A stretch of 17,828 nt of DNA, taken from NCBI GenBank assembly GCA_021778975.1, contig JAJYBO010000031.1:1-17828 (forward strand), given 5' to 3'. A model generated the notes under the pieces. That model was not told the DNA's origin. It did no database searches and saw only the letters and a program-made list of their open reading frames with translations. Positions 6,396-13,976 of this stretch are shown in pieces. Position numbers and translations under genes: made by a program. Position 1 is the stretch's first letter. Every line of letters begins with the position of its first letter. This DNA comes from Deltaproteobacteria bacterium. Lineage in GTDB: Bacteria > Desulfobacterota > Desulfobacteria > Desulfobacterales > Desulfatirhabdiaceae.

Positions 6396-8057
6396 CTATC
6401 CGCGGCGATATCCGGGCCCGTCGCCGCCTTCCGGACAGGTCCAGGTGACATTGCCGAATGGATCCTTGATATCGCAAGTCTTGCAATGCAGACAGTTGGA
6501 CGGATTCAGTTTAAGCTCCCGGCGGGACGTTACCTCATCCACATGTATTTCATAGACATTTCCCGGGCAGAAACGGGTGCAGGGGCTGCGATACATGTCG
6601 TAACAGCGGGTGATACAGATTTCGGGATCGCCCACCACGATGTGCGACGGCTGATCTTCCCGGTGCAGGGTCTTGGACAGATATACGCCGGTCAGTTTAT
6701 CAACAACCAGGACGCCGTCGTAACACTTGCTGTCGAGTGTATCGGGGATTCCTCCTTTGGCGGGCTTCAGGGTCTTGCAGTCCGCCTCCAGGGGCAGCAT
6801 GTCGCGGATTCCCTTGCCGGCGTTCAGATACTGAGCCGCCAGGTGAATGAATCTGGCAGGCATTTTTTTTGCCAGAGCCGCTGAAAAATTCCGCCCCTCA
6901 TACAGTTCTCTCCCCAGCCAGCTTTCCTTGAGCATTTCGGGATAACGGCCGAGCGTTTTCTGCGAAAAATCGCCGAGTTCGAGCGCGGTATGGATGGTTT
7001 CCGCCGCCAGCATTCCGGATTTCATGCCGGTGTGAATGCCTTTTAGCGCCGGTGCGTGATGAATGGCCGCCCCTGCGCCCACCAGAAGGCCGCCGTCCAC
7101 GGCAAGCTGCGGCATCGTGTGCCATCCGCCGACGGATACGGTGCGGGCGCCCTGTTCGATGACCTTGCCGCCGGCGATGATCCGGGAGACAAACGGGTGC
7201 CGTTTGAACCGAATGAACGCCTCGTAGGGATCCAGTGACGGGTCGCTGTAAGACAACGCCGTCAGATAACCGAGGGCGATCTGATTGTCTTTCATTTCAT
7301 AGATGAACCCGCCGCCCGGAATGTCAAGCCCCAGCGGGTAGCCCAGAAAGTGAAGATCGTTGCCGAAACTTGTCGTGAAGTAATGATCTTCCGGAAGTTC
7401 GATCACCTCCCGGATGCCGGTTTCGAACACTTCCGGCATCAGCCCCTGAATATGCAGCTTCCGGGTCAGTTCTTTGGTCAGGCTGCCGCGGGCGCCTTCG
7501 CCGAATACCGTGACTTTGGCCAGGATATCCACCCCGGGTTCATAATTGCCGCGGGGCGTTCCGTCCTTGCCGACGCCTTTGTCGCCGGTGCGCACGCCGA
7601 TAACGGCGGAGGTTTGGGGGTCGTACAGAACTTCCTTGCCGGCGAATCCGGGAAGGATGCTGACGCCCATCCCTTCGGCGATTTCAGCCAGCCAGCGGCA
7701 GAAACGCGACAGGCTGATGACGGCGTATCCCTGATTCTCCAGATAACTGGGCGTCATGGGAACCCGCAAGGCTCTGTCGGCGGTGAGAAAATAAAATTCA
7801 TCGTCCCGCACCGTGGTTTCGATGGGGCATCCCTGCGACGCGAAATCCGGAATCAGCTCTTTAAGGGCGATCGGATTCATGATGGCGCCGCTCAGGCTGT
7901 GGGCGCCGATTTCAGCACCTTTTTCGATGACGGCCACTTCCAGGTTCATTCCGGTTTCGGCGGCTTTCTGCATCAGCCGGATGGCGCCGGCCAGGCCGGC
8001 GGGGCCTCCTCCGACAAACAGAACGTCAACTTCCATGGATTCATGTTCGGTGTTCAT
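6396..8057 (-). CDS. electron transfer flavoprotein:ubiquinone oxidoreductase (ETF-QO)
   Basis: This 553-residue membrane-associated FAD/[4Fe-4S] enzyme oxidises reduced ETF and reduces the quinone pool. The N-terminal FAD site GGGPAG is at 16-21, followed by EKGAEIGAHSLSGAIMNP. The C-terminal ferredoxin-like domain has Cys497 (RFCPG) and Cys522, Cys525 and Cys528 (NCLHCKTCDIKDP). The 25-residue gap between the first two cluster cysteines equals that of human ETF-QO. Full family length is present. The start at 8057 has GAGGGGA upstream, and its ATG overlaps the etfA stop as ATGA (8054-8057), indicating translational coupling. It is the last gene of etfB-etfA-ETF-QO; no clear terminator is visible in the following 179 bp. 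The likely role is feeding electrons from acyl-CoA dehydrogenases to menaquinone. Confidence 0.96.
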   Translation of the reverse strand: MNTEHESMEVDVLFVGGGPAGLAGAIRLMQKAAETGMNLEVAVIEKGAEIGAHSLSGAIMNPIALKELIPDFASQGCPIETTVRDDEFYFLTADRALRVPMTPSYLENQGYAVISLSRFCRWLAEIAEGMGVSILPGFAGKEVLYDPQTSAVIGVRTGDKGVGKDGTPRGNYEPGVDILAKVTVFGEGARGSLTKELTRKLHIQGLMPEVFETGIREVIELPEDHYFTTSFGNDLHFLGYPLGLDIPGGGFIYEMKDNQIALGYLTALSYSDPSLDPYEAFIRFKRHPFVSRIIAGGKVIEQGARTVSVGGWHTMPQLAVDGGLLVGAGAAIHHAPALKGIHTGMKSGMLAAETIHTALELGDFSQKTLGRYPEMLKESWLGRELYEGRNFSAALAKKMPARFIHLAAQYLNAGKGIRDMLPLEADCKTLKPAKGGIPDTLDSKCYDGVLVVDKLTGVYLSKTLHREDQPSHIVVGDPEICITRCYDMYRSPCTRFCPGNVYEIHVDEVTSRRELKLNPSNCLHCKTCDIKDPFGNVTWTCPEGGDGPGYRRG

Positions 8058-9031
8058 TGACTGTCCCCTCTGAGACGCCGGATTTCTTCGGTAAGCCGCG
8101 GAACGATTTCAAACAGATCACCGACGACGCCGTAATCGGCTTTGGAGAAAATGGGTGCGTCCGGATCCTTGTTGACGGCGACGATGACATTGGACGTCTG
8201 CATCCCCGCAAAATGCTGAACGGCGCCCGAAATACCGCAGGCGATGTAAAGGTTGGGGGACACGACCTTGCCGGTCTGGCCGACCTGATCGGACACCGGA
8301 CGCCAGCCTTCATCCACCGCGGATCGGGATGCGCCGACCGCGCCGCCGAGAACGGATGCCAGCGCCTCGATGACGGAAAAATCCTTGCCGCCCATGCCTC
8401 TGCCGCCGGATACTACCACGTCGGCCTCGGTCAGTTCCACCTTTCCGGAAGTATCCATCTGCATGTGGGCGCAGGACGTCCGGGGCGGTTCGAGGCTTAC
8501 CGGATAGACTTCGATCTGGCCTGCGCCCGCCGTCTTTCGGGTGGCAAAGGCGTTGGGCCGGAGGGTCAGGATTCCGGGAGCCGCATCCAGTCGCACATCG
8601 GCCAGAATTTTGCCGCCGTACATAGGACGGGTGGCGACCGTTTTGCCGTTTTCGATACGGACGGCGATGCATTCCGACGCGAGCGGGGCGTACAGCCGCG
8701 CGGACAGACAGGCCGCCAGATCCTTTCCCTGGGTGGTGGCGCCGGTCAATATCAGCGCCGGCGCTTCCTTCCGGATGATTTCCGCCGCGACCTGGGTGTA
8801 CGTTTCAGATAAATAATCTTTCAGCAGCGGGTGCTCCGCGGCGATGATCCTGTCCACACCGTATTCCGCAAGTTTCGGGGCGATCTGCTGAATGTCGTTT
8901 CCCAGCACCACCGCCAGTAATTTTACCCCCAATGTATCCGCCAGACGTCGTCCTTCGCTCAATACTTCATAGGACACCTTGCGGAAAACGCCATTTCCGT
9001 ATTCGGCAATGGCCAATATATCCTGTGGCAT
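8054..9031 (-). CDS. etfA: electron transfer flavoprotein, alpha subunit
   Basis: This 325-residue subunit carries the redox FAD of the EtfAB heterodimer, which takes electrons from acyl-CoA dehydrogenases. The C-terminal FAD domain is clear: SGGRGMGGKDF (208-218), GQTGKVVSPNLYIACGISGA (251-270) and AVNKDPDAPIF (285-295). The N-terminal alpha/beta domain spans about 1-190. The start at 9031 has an excellent ribosome-binding site AAGGAGAG (9044-9037). It lies 92 bp after etfB, with a palindromic repeat in the gap, and overlaps ETF-QO by 4 bp. Pairing with ETF-QO points to respiratory electron transfer, not the flavin-bifurcating type. Confidence 0.96.
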   Translation of the reverse strand: MPQDILAIAEYGNGVFRKVSYEVLSEGRRLADTLGVKLLAVVLGNDIQQIAPKLAEYGVDRIIAAEHPLLKDYLSETYTQVAAEIIRKEAPALILTGATTQGKDLAACLSARLYAPLASECIAVRIENGKTVATRPMYGGKILADVRLDAAPGILTLRPNAFATRKTAGAGQIEVYPVSLEPPRTSCAHMQMDTSGKVELTEADVVVSGGRGMGGKDFSVIEALASVLGGAVGASRSAVDEGWRPVSDQVGQTGKVVSPNLYIACGISGAVQHFAGMQTSNVIVAVNKDPDAPIFSKADYGVVGDLFEIVPRLTEEIRRLRGDSQ

Positions 9032-9062
9032 GACTACTCTCCTTCAAATGGATTTGGAAGAA

Positions 9063-9084
9063 GGGGCGCACGGCCATGCGCCCC
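9063..9084. repeat. REP-like palindrome inside the etf operon
   Basis: GGGGCGCA (9063-9070) pairs perfectly with TGCGCCCC (9077-9084) around a 6-nt loop and is followed by TACG. The motif CGCCCCTACG recurs at 15821-15830. It sits between etfB and etfA, where the RNA hairpin could stabilise the etfB message or attenuate etfA. Confidence 0.7.
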
Positions 9085-9123
9085 TACGTTAACATCCCAA
9101 AAATCGAACTGTGGACGGTTTTC

Positions 9124-9909
9124 TTATATGACTTTGGCTTCTTCATGCAGAACCTTCGCCAACATCGCCGCTTTGTCGGCGAGTGTTGCGCCATCGATGA
9201 TTTTTCCGGCCTTTCGTTTTTCCGGAAATTTCAACGATATCACCTGCATCAGAGGCGTGGCGGCAATCGCCGGGTCCAGCCCCAGATCCGTCAGCGTTTT
9301 GATGTCCAGAGGTTTCTTTTTGGCTTTCATCACGCCTGGAAGCGATGTGTATCGGGGTTCGTTGAGGCCGCGCTGGGTGGTGAAAAGCGCCGGAAGGGGA
9401 GAGGAGACGACCGCCGTTCCCCCCTCGATGGTGCGATGGCAGGTGATCTTTCCGTCGGCGATTTCTTCCTGAATCACCAGTGACATGAAGGGGATTTTCA
9501 GAAATTCCGCGACCGCAGCGCCGACCAGAAAATTCTCATCATCCACGGCCCGCTGCCCGGCGATGATGAGGTCGAAGGGAAGGCTTTGGACAACGGTTGA
9601 CAATATCCGGGCGATGCCAAGCCCGTCGCATCCCGCCGTCGCCGGATCGTTTACCAGAATGCCCTTGTCCGCGCCCATGGCAAGCGCCGTGCGGATGGCT
9701 TCCGCCGCTTTGGCGCCGCCGACGGAAACAATGGTGACAATTCCGCCTTTCTGCTTTTCCTTGATGCGGAGCGCTTCTTCCACGGCGAATTCGTCATAGG
9801 GGCTGATGATCCAGCTTACGTCGTCCGTTTTGACCGACCGGCCGTCGCCGGCGATCTGAATCATGGTTTCGGTGGATGGCACCTGTTTCAGCAATACAAT
9901 AATGTTCAC
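9124..9909 (-). CDS. etfB: electron transfer flavoprotein, beta subunit
   Basis: This 261-residue partner of EtfA is the subunit that binds a structural AMP in ordinary ETFs. Family landmarks are MNIIVLLKQVPST (1-13), the SPYDEFAVEEALRIKE segment (36-51), ALAMGAD (75-81), CDGLGIARIL (94-103) and DLIIAGQRAVDDE (113-125). The reading frame stays open to 10095, but that stretch has no family similarity. The real start is GTG at 9909, preceded by GTGAGGAA (9924-9917), and it yields the expected N-terminus. First gene of the operon; a candidate promoter lies at 10035-10007. Confidence 0.95.
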   Translation of the reverse strand: MNIIVLLKQVPSTETMIQIAGDGRSVKTDDVSWIISPYDEFAVEEALRIKEKQKGGIVTIVSVGGAKAAEAIRTALAMGADKGILVNDPATAGCDGLGIARILSTVVQSLPFDLIIAGQRAVDDENFLVGAAVAEFLKIPFMSLVIQEEIADGKITCHRTIEGGTAVVSSPLPALFTTQRGLNEPRYTSLPGVMKAKKKPLDIKTLTDLGLDPAIAATPLMQVISLKFPEKRKAGKIIDGATLADKAAMLAKVLHEEAKVI

Positions 9910-10006
9910 GTGTAAGTTCCTCACCGGTTTTATATATGAAAAGGTTACAAAACGCGCTCCTGGGAATTCTCTGAACTCCTCCGGCGGCGTTCCCGCGTTC
10001 TGGCTA

Positions 10007-10035
10007 CATGTATTCACAGACACTGCAGGTGTCAA
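10007..10035 (-). promoter_or_regulatory. candidate promoter and operator of the etf operon
   Basis: On the reverse strand a perfect -35 TTGACA (10035-10030) is followed by a 17-nt spacer and a weaker -10 TACATG (10012-10007). A dyad GACAC-N5-GTGTC (10033-10019) overlaps the -35 and the spacer, as a repressor site would. The leader to the etfB GTG would be about 90 nt. Confidence 0.4.
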
Positions 10036-10071
10036 CAGCTTTGTCACTCGAAGACAAAAAATTACAATTTG

Positions 10072-10120
10072 GGGTACGCCGCAACAACGCTGCATGCGAA
10101 CATTTTATGAAGCCGTTACC
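10072..10120 (-). repeat. dispersed intergenic repeat, copy R2, overlapping a stop codon
   Basis: The reverse strand reads GGTAACGGCTTCATAAAATG and ends CGTTGTTGCGGCGTACC. Both ends match the copy at 17759-17821, and the first part matches the copy at 282. The TAA stop of the phosphatase gene (10118-10116) lies inside its first bases, so the repeat begins at the stop codon and forms the 3' untranslated region. Confidence 0.7.
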
Positions 10121-11963
10121 GTTCTTTGATGACGACCAGGGTGATATCATCCGTCAGCACAGAGGACTGCCGGAAGTCGGCGATAGCGGCAAAGACGGCT
10201 TCCATAATGTCATGAGCAGGCAATGGGTGGCACTGGCGGACGACCTGGCGGAGCCGCTCTTTTCCGAACCGCTCACCCTGCGGATTTTCTGCTTCCCAAA
10301 TACCGTCGGTGCCGATCAGGATGACGGATCGGCAGTGGCAGATGCTTTCCTGATATTCCGGATAGACAAACCGGCTGTCAACGCCCAGCGCCATACCGCG
10401 GCCGCCCAGATCCCGGAACGTGTCGGATGCCGCGTCGTAAAGCATTGCGGCGTCATGACCCGCCCGCACCCAATATATGGATTTGGCCTCGCAGTCAATC
10501 TTCAGCAGAAACAGCGTCATGAAGTTGCCGCTCAACGCCGTATCCATCCCCAGCAGCCGGTTGACGTCTCCGGTGACTTCGGACAGGGAGCCAGGCTGGA
10601 TGACGCGGCTTCGCAGCAGGGCGCGGGTGGTGGCCATCAGCAGCGCCGCCGCAATGCCGTGATCCGCCACATCACCGACCACAACGGCGATCCGCCTGCT
10701 TCCCATTTCCGGAAACTGAAGGAAGTCGTAATAATCACCGCCGGTGTCATCGCAATACTGGCTTTTCCCGGAAATTTCGAACCGGCAGAACGTGACACTT
10801 TCCTGAGGTAAAAGGTTCTGCTGGATTTCTCTGGCCAGTAGCAGGGAGTTTTTCATCTGCATCCGTTCTTCGAGCTGGTGCGCCATGGCATTGAAGCTGG
10901 CTGTCAATTCACCGACCTCATCCCGGCTTCGGACAGGCAGATCGCCGCTGAAATCGCCGAGTGCGAGCCTCCGGGCGGCGCCGGATACCTCCTTGATGTC
11001 GGATACGGTTCTGCCGATGACCCAACGGACGAGAAGAACGATCAGCAAGACAAAACCGGCGCCGACGAGCAGATAATAGAAGCGGAATGTCCGGATCGGC
11101 GCCAGAATTTCATCGCCGGGGGCGATCATGACCAGCGCCCACGGGGCTTCCTGAAGTCTGTAAAATCCGCTGACCTCGGCAGGCCGGAACCGTGATCTGA
11201 AGACGATCCCCAGAGACGCTTTCTTCAGCATCTGAAGGATTTTCAGTTCTGTGACATCTCCGGTTTCCCCCAGCAGTTTTCGGTTTCCCGGCGTGGCGGC
11301 GGCCAGGATGCGCCCATTCATATCCACCAGGAAAGCTTTGTTGCTCTGCCACCATCCGGTCGACTTGACGACTTCAGTCAGATAATCCAGGCTCATGGTC
11401 ACTTCGATGCGGCCGTCGATCCGGCAGGTGGTGTCTTTGATGTCCGAGATAAAGGAAACGGTTTTGGCGCCGTCATCGGCGGCGACCCGGGGAGAGGATA
11501 CTTCGACAGCGACGGGCTGATGCATGTCCATGCCTTGGCGGCCGTTTGCGCCCATCATGTTTCCGTCCGAGCAGGACGGCGGCATCGGCGGCGAAGATGC
11601 CGCACCGGGCGTGGCGGCCGGTGTTTCAGGGGAGGCGGGTGGCGAATTCCAGACCAGATGAACGCCGGTGATGCCATCCATGGTTCTCAGCCGCCGGATG
11701 ATGGCGGACTGAAGCACCTGCGCATAGGGTTTGTCCGAAATCTGATGGTACATGGTCAGCCAGAGCTTGGGAGCGTTCAGGCGCATGTCCACCTGATGCG
11801 CCGCGCGCTGAAGGCGCAAAATGGCGGCATCCCCCCACTGCTCCAAAATCTTGCCCCGTGCATAGAGCAGACCGGAAAATCCCATCCCCAGCAGCAGCAC
11901 CGTAAGCGGCAGCAGGACAAAAAGCGACAGGCGCTGCTGAAGGGTCCGGGGGCTTATCCACAT
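10116..11963 (-). CDS. membrane-bound SpoIIE/RsbU-type PP2C phosphatase with periplasmic sensor and HAMP domain
   Basis: This 615-residue protein probably dephosphorylates a serine/threonine-phosphorylated anti-sigma-factor antagonist in response to an external signal. Helix 14-34 is followed by a periplasmic Cache-like region (about 40-285), helix 295-317 and a HAMP domain (317-370, ending DEVGELTASFNAMAHQLEER). The PP2C domain (about 400-615) has metal-binding Asp residues in TGGDYYD (407-413), GDVADHG (430-436), GTDGIWE (551-557) and LTDDITL (603-609), so it looks active. The sensor contains a Pro/Ala/Ser-rich then Met/Gly-rich insert at about 107-150. The frame is open to 12161, but the start at 11963 is preferred because upstream codons are the HNH gene in another frame; ATG 11981 is an alternative. 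It overlaps HNH by 10 bp. No STAS or anti-sigma gene is visible nearby. Confidence 0.92.
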   Translation of the reverse strand: MWISPRTLQQRLSLFVLLPLTVLLLGMGFSGLLYARGKILEQWGDAAILRLQRAAHQVDMRLNAPKLWLTMYHQISDKPYAQVLQSAIIRRLRTMDGITGVHLVWNSPPASPETPAATPGAASSPPMPPSCSDGNMMGANGRQGMDMHQPVAVEVSSPRVAADDGAKTVSFISDIKDTTCRIDGRIEVTMSLDYLTEVVKSTGWWQSNKAFLVDMNGRILAAATPGNRKLLGETGDVTELKILQMLKKASLGIVFRSRFRPAEVSGFYRLQEAPWALVMIAPGDEILAPIRTFRFYYLLVGAGFVLLIVLLVRWVIGRTVSDIKEVSGAARRLALGDFSGDLPVRSRDEVGELTASFNAMAHQLEERMQMKNSLLLAREIQQNLLPQESVTFCRFEISGKSQYCDDTGGDYYDFLQFPEMGSRRIAVVVGDVADHGIAAALLMATTRALLRSRVIQPGSLSEVTGDVNRLLGMDTALSGNFMTLFLLKIDCEAKSIYWVRAGHDAAMLYDAASDTFRDLGGRGMALGVDSRFVYPEYQESICHCRSVILIGTDGIWEAENPQGERFGKERLRQVVRQCHPLPAHDIMEAVFAAIADFRQSSVLTDDITLVVIKER

Positions 11964-12241
11964 GGCTGACCGTCCGTCCATTCCATCAGGAGTTTCTGCT
12001 TTTTGGCGGTGTTGCAGGCTTTGCACACAGGCCGCACATTGCCTTTGGCGCTTCTGCCGCCGCGCGATATGGGCACGATATGATCCATCGTCAATTCGCC
12101 GGCGGCCGTCGGCTGGCCGCAATAGGCGCAGACCCCTTTGGCGCACTGGCGTTTCCACCACTGGGAGGCCCGCAGCTCTCTGGCTTTCCGGCGTTCCCGC
12201 TGGATATCGTCATTCTCCAGGTTCCATTCAAAAGATGTCAT
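11954..12241 (-). CDS. small HNH endonuclease-domain protein
   Basis: This 95-residue soluble protein is almost entirely one zinc-binding HNH module. It has a CxxC pair (Cys38, Cys41), the catalytic DH (Asp53-His54 in TMDHIVP), GG at 61-62, the middle Asn (Asn68) and a second pair with the final Asn (CKACN, 73-77). All canonical residues are present, so nuclease activity is plausible. A basic helix (QRERRKARELRASQWWKRQ, 14-32) precedes it. The start at 12241 is fixed by the ATGA overlap with the ATP-grasp stop (12238-12241). It overlaps the phosphatase start by 10 bp. Free-standing HNH genes are often mobile or defensive, but here translational coupling on both sides suggests a settled operon member. 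Target is unknown. Confidence 0.9.
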   Translation of the reverse strand: MTSFEWNLENDDIQRERRKARELRASQWWKRQCAKGVCAYCGQPTAAGELTMDHIVPISRGGRSAKGNVRPVCKACNTAKKQKLLMEWTDGQPCG

Positions 12242-13071
12242 AAAAGCCCCCGATCCGAGAGCCATTGGCAAATCTGCGCCACCAGAAGAGCGTAGTAGGC
12301 TTCAGAACCTCCAAGCCCATGACGGCCGAAAAAATAGTTGATTTCCAGAAACAGTGGAGACGGCGCATTTCCGGTTTCCGGAAACAGAAGATCAAACCCC
12401 GCCAGATTGATGCCGGTTTTCCCGCAGAAATCCTGAACCGCCTGAACCCCCAGCGACTGAAACCCCATGTCCGAATTCCGGTCCATGCGCGCGCCTCCGG
12501 CCAGACTGGCGTAAAATCGCCCCGGCTGGTCGTGCGTCCGCCAGTAGGATGTCATATGACGGTGGATCGCCACCACCCGAAGCGACCGGTTGCCGGAAGC
12601 AATGTATTCCTGAAGCAAAAAACCGCTTTGACCGGTGGACTCGCAGGCGCGGACATGACGGAGCGTTCGCTCCAGCGCCGGTGCGTCCGGTATCAGGTGG
12701 ACGTTGTCGCCTTCGCCGCCCCAGTCCTGCTTCAACACCATCGGCCATGAAAACGGCAGGCCGTATTCCCGGATATGGCGCTCATAGACATCTGCGTTTT
12801 CAAAGACGACGGTTTCGGGATGCGCCGCGCCCGCCTCCCGGAAAAGCCGGGCCTGCCCGCATTTTCCGGGATAGCCGAATCTGGCGGTGTAATCCGGAAA
12901 CACATGGGGGCAATGCTCATAGGCCATCCGGTGCAGCGCCTCGGAGCACCCCTGAGGCAGAATGACGGCATCCGCCGACCGGATGAACGCAAGGTCTCCC
13001 GCATCCGGGAGACGTCCGGCGCAAAGCCGGTTGCAGTCTCCCTCGAAACATGGATGGAACGAGACGATCAT
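12238..13071 (-). CDS. ATP-grasp (RimK-like) ligase, substrate unknown
   Basis: This 277-residue enzyme should join a carboxylate, activated as acyl-phosphate, to an amine or thiol using ATP. ATP-grasp signatures are MVLKQDWGGEGDNVHLI (111-127, Lys114 plus glycine-rich loop), LLQEYI (152-157), AGFDLLF (224-230) and the metal-binding pair in FLEINYFFGRHGLGG (241-255, Glu243 and Asn245). The N-terminal third, with CSEALHRMAYEHCPHVFPDY, is a pre-ATP-grasp region I cannot match to a named family. Its ATG overlaps the era stop as ATGA (13068-13071), and its stop overlaps the HNH start the same way, so the three are translationally coupled. It could modify a protein, as RimK does to S6, or a small molecule; nothing here decides it. 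Confidence 0.85.
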   Translation of the reverse strand: MIVSFHPCFEGDCNRLCAGRLPDAGDLAFIRSADAVILPQGCSEALHRMAYEHCPHVFPDYTARFGYPGKCGQARLFREAGAAHPETVVFENADVYERHIREYGLPFSWPMVLKQDWGGEGDNVHLIPDAPALERTLRHVRACESTGQSGFLLQEYIASGNRSLRVVAIHRHMTSYWRTHDQPGRFYASLAGGARMDRNSDMGFQSLGVQAVQDFCGKTGINLAGFDLLFPETGNAPSPLFLEINYFFGRHGLGGSEAYYALLVAQICQWLSDRGLL

Positions 13072-13976
13072 TCGTAACCGAATTTTGTCAGGGAGCGGGC
13101 GTTGCGGCTCCAGTTTTTTTCCACGCGGACATAGAGTTTCAGAAACACATGGGATCCCAGCATGGCTTCAATCTCTTTGCGGGCGTCTTCGCCGATGCGT
13201 TTGAGTTTACTCCCCTGTTTACCGATGATGATGCCCTTCTGCGAATCCCGCTCCACATGAATGGTGGCGTGGATTCGAGTCAGGCCCGGTTTTTTGGCGT
13301 CTTCCCGGAATAAGTCAATGGAAACCGCCACCGCGTAGGGAATCTCTTCACCTGTCTGGCGGAAGACTTTTTCACGGACAATTTCTCCGGCCAGGAACCG
13401 CACCGGCAAGTCCGTCAGATGTTCCTCCGGAAAAAACGCACTCCCTTCCGGAAGCAGTTTTATCAGCTCGTCCAGCAGCGTCTCCACCTGCTCTCCGGTA
13501 TGGGCGGAAATCGGGACGACGGCTCGAAACGGATATCCGGACGCCCATCCATCAATCATCTCCAGAAGTCCCTGCCGGGGTATCAGATCAATTTTGTTGA
13601 GCGCCAGAATGACGGGCCGGTTCTGGCGCTGCAACGCGTTTTTGAGCAAGGCTTCGGATTCCGCATCCGGAGAGGAGGCGTCCACCATCAGCAGAACGAT
13701 GTCCACATCGCCCATCGCCGAAAGCGCCGTATCCACGATCCGGGCGTTCAACGGGCTTTGTGCCCTGTGAATTCCCGGCGTATCGATGAAGACAATCTGC
13801 GCGCCGGGGCGGTTCACGACGCCCTGAATACGGTTGCGGGTGGTCTGCGGCTTCCGGGAGGTAATGGATATTTTCTGGCCGATCATCCGGTTCAGCAGCG
13901 TGGATTTTCCCACGTTCGGAGGCCCTGTGATGGCGATAAATCCAGCTTTGAAATTCCGTTCAGCAGTCTCCGGCAT
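13068..13976 (-). CDS. era: GTPase Era, 16S rRNA-binding ribosome assembly factor
   Basis: This 302-residue GTPase assists 30S maturation by binding near the 3' end of 16S rRNA. The G domain has G1 GPPNVGKST (18-26), G3 DTPG (65-68) and G4 NKID (127-130). The C-terminal KH domain has the GxxG loop in GIIIGKQGSKLKRIG and the family ending in SLTKFGYE. Length is typical. The start at 13976 has AAAGGAT at 7-nt spacing. It overlaps engB by 17 bp upstream and the ATP-grasp gene by 4 bp downstream. Confidence 0.98.
   Translation of the reverse strand: MPETAERNFKAGFIAITGPPNVGKSTLLNRMIGQKISITSRKPQTTRNRIQGVVNRPGAQIVFIDTPGIHRAQSPLNARIVDTALSAMGDVDIVLLMVDASSPDAESEALLKNALQRQNRPVILALNKIDLIPRQGLLEMIDGWASGYPFRAVVPISAHTGEQVETLLDELIKLLPEGSAFFPEEHLTDLPVRFLAGEIVREKVFRQTGEEIPYAVAVSIDLFREDAKKPGLTRIHATIHVERDSQKGIIIGKQGSKLKRIGEDARKEIEAMLGSHVFLKLYVRVEKNWSRNARSLTKFGYE

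Noticed and set aside
7350..8812. Plus-strand open frames opposite ETF-QO and etfA
   Set aside because: Antisense to well-recognised flavoproteins, with compositional bias only.
9910..10095. N-terminal extension of EtfB to 10095
   Set aside because: The added residues are unlike the family; GTG 9909 has a good ribosome-binding site and gives the standard N-terminus.
10008..10811. 267-codon plus-strand open frame opposite the phosphatase gene
   Set aside because: It covers the PP2C catalytic domain in reverse and begins in repeat and promoter sequence.
11964..12161. N-terminal extension of the phosphatase to 12161
   Set aside because: It reads the HNH gene in another frame; the membrane helix begins shortly after the start at 11963.
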